Assembly: GCF_030695085.1 (NCBI RefSeq)
Contig: NZ_JAUYTS010000083.1
Location: 21,156 to 85,155 of the forward strand
Reading direction: 5' to 3'
Source: Falsiroseomonas sp.
Lineage (GTDB): Bacteria; Pseudomonadota; Alphaproteobacteria; Acetobacterales; Acetobacteraceae
DNA length: 64,000 nt
The notes below the pieces were generated by a model that was not told the DNA's origin, did no database searches, and worked only from the letters and a program-made list of their open reading frames with translations. The position numbers and the translations under genes were made by a program. Of this stretch, positions 60,908 to 64,000 are shown piece by piece (position 1 is the first letter of the stretch; each line of letters starts with the position of its first letter).

Positions 60908-62389
60908 ATGCCTTTCATCTCCCCAGCCGAACCTTCCTCAAATCGAAAACTTGCCTTCCTCGCCCTCGCCATCGGCACGTATATTTCCATTCTGCTGCTG
61001 CCGACGCCGGATGGCCTCTCGGCCTCGGGGCAGGTGGCGCTGGGGCTGCTGGCGCTGGTGGTCATCCTGTGGATCAGCGAATGCGTCTCGCCCGCCGCCA
61101 GCGCCGTGCTGCTGATCGGCGGTGCCGTGCTGGGCCTCATGGGCAAGCCCCTGCAGGCGGGCGGCGCGCCGATGCGCTCGGTCGAGGCGCTGTCGGTGAT
61201 GCTGGCGGGCTTTTCCTCCTCCGCCGTCATTCTCGTGGCGGGTGCGCTGTTCCTGGCCGTCGCGCTGCGCATCACCGGTCTGGATCGCCGCGTGGCGCTG
61301 CTGGTGATGAGCCGCGTCGGCATTTCGGCCGCCCGGCTCACCTTGGGCGCCATGATCGTGGGTTTCGTGCTGGCGCTGTTCATCCCCTCCGCCACCGCCC
61401 GTGTCGGCGCCATCATTCCCATCATGATCGGCGTGACCGTAGCGCTGGGCCTGCCCGTGGCCAGCAGCCTGGGCGCCACGCTGATGATCGTGACGGCGCA
61501 GGCCTGCTCCATCTTCAACATCGCGGTGAAGACCGGTGCGGCACAGAACCTGATCAGCCTGAACTTCATGCAGTCCAGCTTCGAGCGCACGGTGACCTGG
61601 GGCGAATGGTTCGTCACCGCTCTGCCGCTCACGCTGTCCATGAGCGTCGTGCTGTTCTTCGTCTCCCTGCTCCTGCTGCGCCCGCAGGTGCCACCGGCAG
61701 AGGAGGCGCAGGCGCGGCTGGCGAAGGAGGTTGCGGGCCTCGGCCCGGTAACGCCGGCGGAATGGCGGCTGATGCTGGTCGCCGGCCTGCTTCTGGTGGC
61801 CTGGTCCACCGAGGGCTGGCTGCATCCACTGGATACCACCACGGTCACGCTGGTCGGCATCGCGGTGCTGCTGATGCCGCGCTTCGGCGTCATGACCTGG
61901 GCGGGGGCCGAGAAGCAGGTGCCCTGGGGCACCATCGTGCTGTTCGCGGCCGGCATTGCGCTCGGCATCCTGCTGGCGCGCACCGGTGCCGCCGCATGGC
62001 TGGCCAGCGTCACGCTCGGGCAGCTGGGGCTGGAGACGCGTTCCGTCGTGGCGGTGGTGGGCGCGCTGTCGCTGTTCAGCATCATCCTGCATCTGGGCTT
62101 CGCCTCGGCGACGGGCCTGGCCAGCACGCTGATCCCGATCATGATCGCCTTCGCGCAGACCCTGCCCTTCGGGCCGCAGACCATCTTCGGCATCGTGATG
62201 ATCCAGGCCTATGTCGTCTCTTTCGGCTTCATCCTGCCGACCAACGCGCCGCAGAACATGCTCTGCTACGGGACCGGCGCCTTCAACACGATGCAACTCG
62301 CCAAGGTCGGCGTGGTGATGACCCTCGCGGGGCTGGGGCTGATCCTGCTGCTCTCGGCCACGATCTGGCCGATGATGGGAGTGCTCTGA
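60908..62389 (+). CDS. SLC13/DASS-family anion transporter
   Basis: A 493-residue integral membrane protein with about 11-12 hydrophobic helices. It has two similar halves with the re-entrant loops expected for sodium- or proton-coupled dicarboxylate carriers; FIPSATARVGAIIPIMIG and GFILPTNAPQNMLCYG hold the SNT-like substrate signatures (here S-A-T and T-N-A-P). The ATG at 60908 is preferred over an upstream TTG because AAGGA lies 10 nt before it. It is followed after 1 nt by an LDH-like gene, so it likely imports that enzyme's hydroxyacid substrate. Confidence 0.88.
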   Translation: MPFISPAEPSSNRKLAFLALAIGTYISILLLPTPDGLSASGQVALGLLALVVILWISECVSPAASAVLLIGGAVLGLMGKPLQAGGAPMRSVEALSVMLAGFSSSAVILVAGALFLAVALRITGLDRRVALLVMSRVGISAARLTLGAMIVGFVLALFIPSATARVGAIIPIMIGVTVALGLPVASSLGATLMIVTAQACSIFNIAVKTGAAQNLISLNFMQSSFERTVTWGEWFVTALPLTLSMSVVLFFVSLLLLRPQVPPAEEAQARLAKEVAGLGPVTPAEWRLMLVAGLLLVAWSTEGWLHPLDTTTVTLVGIAVLLMPRFGVMTWAGAEKQVPWGTIVLFAAGIALGILLARTGAAAWLASVTLGQLGLETRSVVAVVGALSLFSIILHLGFASATGLASTLIPIMIAFAQTLPFGPQTIFGIVMIQAYVVSFGFILPTNAPQNMLCYGTGAFNTMQLAKVGVVMTLAGLGLILLLSATIWPMMGVL

Positions 62390-62390
62390 C

Positions 62391-63329
62391 ATGCGCGGCA
62401 AGGTGGGCATTGTGGGCGCGGGCCAGGTGGGTGCCGCTTCCGGCTTTCTGCTGGCGCAGACCTCCGGCGTCGATGAGCTGATCCTGCTGGACCAGGATGC
62501 GGCGCGGGCGGCTTCCGAGGCGTCCGATATCAGCCATGCCGCGGCTTTCGGCCCGGCCGCGCAGGTGGCCTCCGGCGACTATGCCGATCTGGCGGGCGCG
62601 CAGCTCGTGGTCATCACGGCGGGCGCCAGCCTGAAGCCGGGCCAGACCCGGCTCGATCTGCTGGCCGCCAATGTGAAGGTGGTCAGCGCCGTGCTGGAGC
62701 AGGTGCTGCCTGTGGCGCCCGACGCCGTGCTGCTGTTCGCGACCAATCCCGTCGACGTCATGCCGGCGCTGGCGGTGCGGCGCTTCGGGGTGCCGCCGGG
62801 GCGGGCGATCGGCACCGGATGCGCGCTGGATTCGGCGCGCTTCCGCGACCGCCTGGCGCGCTATCTCGGCATCGCCACCGGCTCCGTCCATGCCTATGTG
62901 CTGGGCGAGCATGGCGATTCCGAGGTGCTGCACTGGAGCGGCGCGCAGGCGGCGGGCATGCCGCTGCTGCGCTTCGCCGAACAGATCGGCCGCCCGCTGC
63001 CCGCCGAGATGCGAACAGCGATGGCCAGCGAGGTCCGCACCTCCGCCTATCGGATCAAGGAAGGCAAGGGCGTCTCCAATTTCGGGATCGCCGGCTCCAT
63101 CGCCCGGCTTGCGCGCAGCATCGTCAATGACGAACAGGCGGTCTTCAGCGTCTCCACCTTCATGGAGGAACTTCTGGGGGTGACCGAGACCTGTGTCTCC
63201 CTGCCGCATCTGCTCGGCGCCCGCGGTGCCTCGCATCCCTTGCTGCCGGACACGGATGCGGCGGAGACGGAGGCGCTGCGCCAGAGCGCCGCGCTGCTGC
63301 AGGAGGCCATCCGCGCCGGGCTGGCGTGA
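62391..63329 (+). CDS. L-lactate/malate dehydrogenase-family 2-hydroxyacid dehydrogenase
   Basis: A 312-residue NAD-dependent enzyme. GIVGAGQVGAASGF binds NAD, and Asp34 (LILLDQD) selects NAD over NADP. VLGEHGDSE holds the catalytic His. ALDSARFRDRL holds the substrate-binding Arg. In the specificity loop GASLKPGQTRLDL the residue that is Gln in lactate and Arg in malate dehydrogenases is Leu81, so neither lactate nor malate is assured; a larger or hydrophobic 2-hydroxyacid is plausible. It is translationally close (1 nt) to the SLC13 carrier. Confidence 0.88.
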   Translation: MRGKVGIVGAGQVGAASGFLLAQTSGVDELILLDQDAARAASEASDISHAAAFGPAAQVASGDYADLAGAQLVVITAGASLKPGQTRLDLLAANVKVVSAVLEQVLPVAPDAVLLFATNPVDVMPALAVRRFGVPPGRAIGTGCALDSARFRDRLARYLGIATGSVHAYVLGEHGDSEVLHWSGAQAAGMPLLRFAEQIGRPLPAEMRTAMASEVRTSAYRIKEGKGVSNFGIAGSIARLARSIVNDEQAVFSVSTFMEELLGVTETCVSLPHLLGARGASHPLLPDTDAAETEALRQSAALLQEAIRAGLA

Positions 63330-63439
63330 CAGGCTGTGCGCGACCGCGCCGCCGGCCGGTTGCCGGGGCGCGCGCAGTGACGTATCGCCGCCGGTGAGCC
63401 TGGTCGTCAGGCCACATCATTGCGCGGGATCGTGGCCCG

Positions 63440-64000
63440 ATGACTGAGTGCCTGATCATCCAGCCGATCCACCCGGCGGGTCTCGAAACGCTGCGGGCGG
63501 GCGGCGTCACGCCACGTTTCGCCACGGCGCCGGACATGGCGAGTGTGGCGCGCGAACTGCCCGGCTGCGTCGCCGCCATCACCCGCAGCGCCGGGCTGGA
63601 CGGGGCGGCGATGCGAGCGGCGCCGAGCCTGCGCGTCATCGCCAACCATGGCGTCGGCACCAATGAGATCGACCTGGGGGCGGCCGCCGCACTCGGCATC
63701 CCGACCGTCTTCACCCCCACCGCCAATGCCCGTTCCGTGGCCGAACACGCCATGGCGCTGGTGCTGGCCCTCGCCCGCAAGGTGATCCCGGCCGATGCCG
63801 CGGTGCGCGGCCTGGATTGGCGGTTGCGCTACGAGGCGCAGATGATGGAACTGCACGGCCGCACGCTCGGCGTGGTCGGCTTCGGCACGGGCCAGGGCGG
63901 CGTGGGGGTCTTTGGGTTTAACGGCCACGTAGCTTGTGGCCGTCAGCCGCGGCGGCCCGTGCCTTGGCGGCTCGTTCCTCGGCCTGGGCTCGAGCGGCGC
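63440..64000 (+). pseudogene. D-2-hydroxyacid dehydrogenase, 5' part, sequence diverges from family near 63889
   Basis: The first ~150 codons (MTECLIIQPIHPAGLETLR...) are a normal NAD-dependent D-2-hydroxyacid dehydrogenase: IANHGVGTNEIDL, TPTANARSVAEHAMAL and HGRTLGVVGFGT. GFGT should continue as the rest of the Rossmann motif (GxGxxG). It is instead followed by GQGGVGVFGFNGHVACGRQ, which has no family resemblance, although the frame stays open to the window edge. Either an insertion or rearrangement has cut the gene, or there is an assembly joint. The missing part cannot be seen. Confidence 0.6.
63918..64000 (-). CDS. Possible 3' end of a minus-strand gene (Ala/Arg/Glu-rich tail)
   Basis: Twenty-six codons before a TAA at 63918 read AARAQAEERAAKARAAAADG then HKLRGR. 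This alternating Ala/charged pattern is a plausible coiled-coil C-terminus entering from the right edge. It starts where the hydroxyacid dehydrogenase loses its family sequence, so it could belong to an inserted element. The evidence is composition only. Confidence 0.3.
   Translation of the reverse strand, partial: AARAQAEERAAKARAAAADGHKLRGR

Overview
The window is high-GC, gene-dense bacterial DNA. Homospermidine synthase, an ornithine decarboxylase with a long structured leader, an HWE-type sensor kinase and orphan Bug/TctC receptors point to an alphaproteobacterium. An Acetobacteraceae (Roseomonas-like) host is my best guess, by inference only. I see no rRNA, tRNA, CRISPR array or complete insertion sequence. 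Almost everything is import and breakdown of small organic nitrogen compounds and acids: ten periplasmic solute-binding proteins occur in 64 kb, six of them of the dipeptide/opine class.

Layout. 1-438: start of an M20 peptidase gene cut by the edge. 505-14916: a divergent binding protein, then one long plus-strand operon holding two copies of a multi-subunit flavin/iron-sulfur dehydrogenase (opine oxidase / D-hydroxyproline dehydrogenase type), an SDR enzyme and a split dipeptide-type ABC transporter. 14932-20814: two Bug receptors, a fumarate-reductase-like flavoprotein, a DUF1289 protein, a PrpD-like protein and a GntR regulator with a palindrome at its promoter. 20886-23413: a binding protein coupled to an alpha/beta hydrolase. 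23461-32331: polyamine block with homospermidine synthase, ornithine decarboxylase (promoter plus ~450-nt leader), an agmatinase-family enzyme, an IclR regulator and a PotA/PotD/fused-permease transporter. 32599-36559: a four-gene operon joining an NMT1-type ABC importer to a cytosine-deaminase-like amidohydrolase.

36563-49430: penicillin acylase-family enzyme, GntR regulator, fused E1 TPP dehydrogenase, three binding proteins, class III aminotransferase and amidase. The three divergent promoter regions here each carry the AT-rich 8-mer GATATATC, which suggests one regulon under the GntR protein encoded at 38941. 49435-53136: an oppBCDF-type transporter with four overlapping genes. 53359-56025: HWE sensor kinase. 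56088-57594: a proline-rich small protein and a BciB-like 8-vinyl reductase, a possible sign of a phototrophic lineage. 57620-64000: 2-hydroxyacid metabolism (RraA-family aldolase, OsmC, two D-2-hydroxyacid dehydrogenases, SDR, SLC13 carrier with a large inverted repeat upstream, and an LDH/MDH-family enzyme with an unusual specificity residue). The last gene loses its family sequence near 63889 and may be disrupted.

The genes work mainly as import-plus-catabolism cassettes under local GntR/IclR control. The most unusual parts are the duplicated dehydrogenase modules inside a split transporter operon, and the inferred GATATATC regulon.
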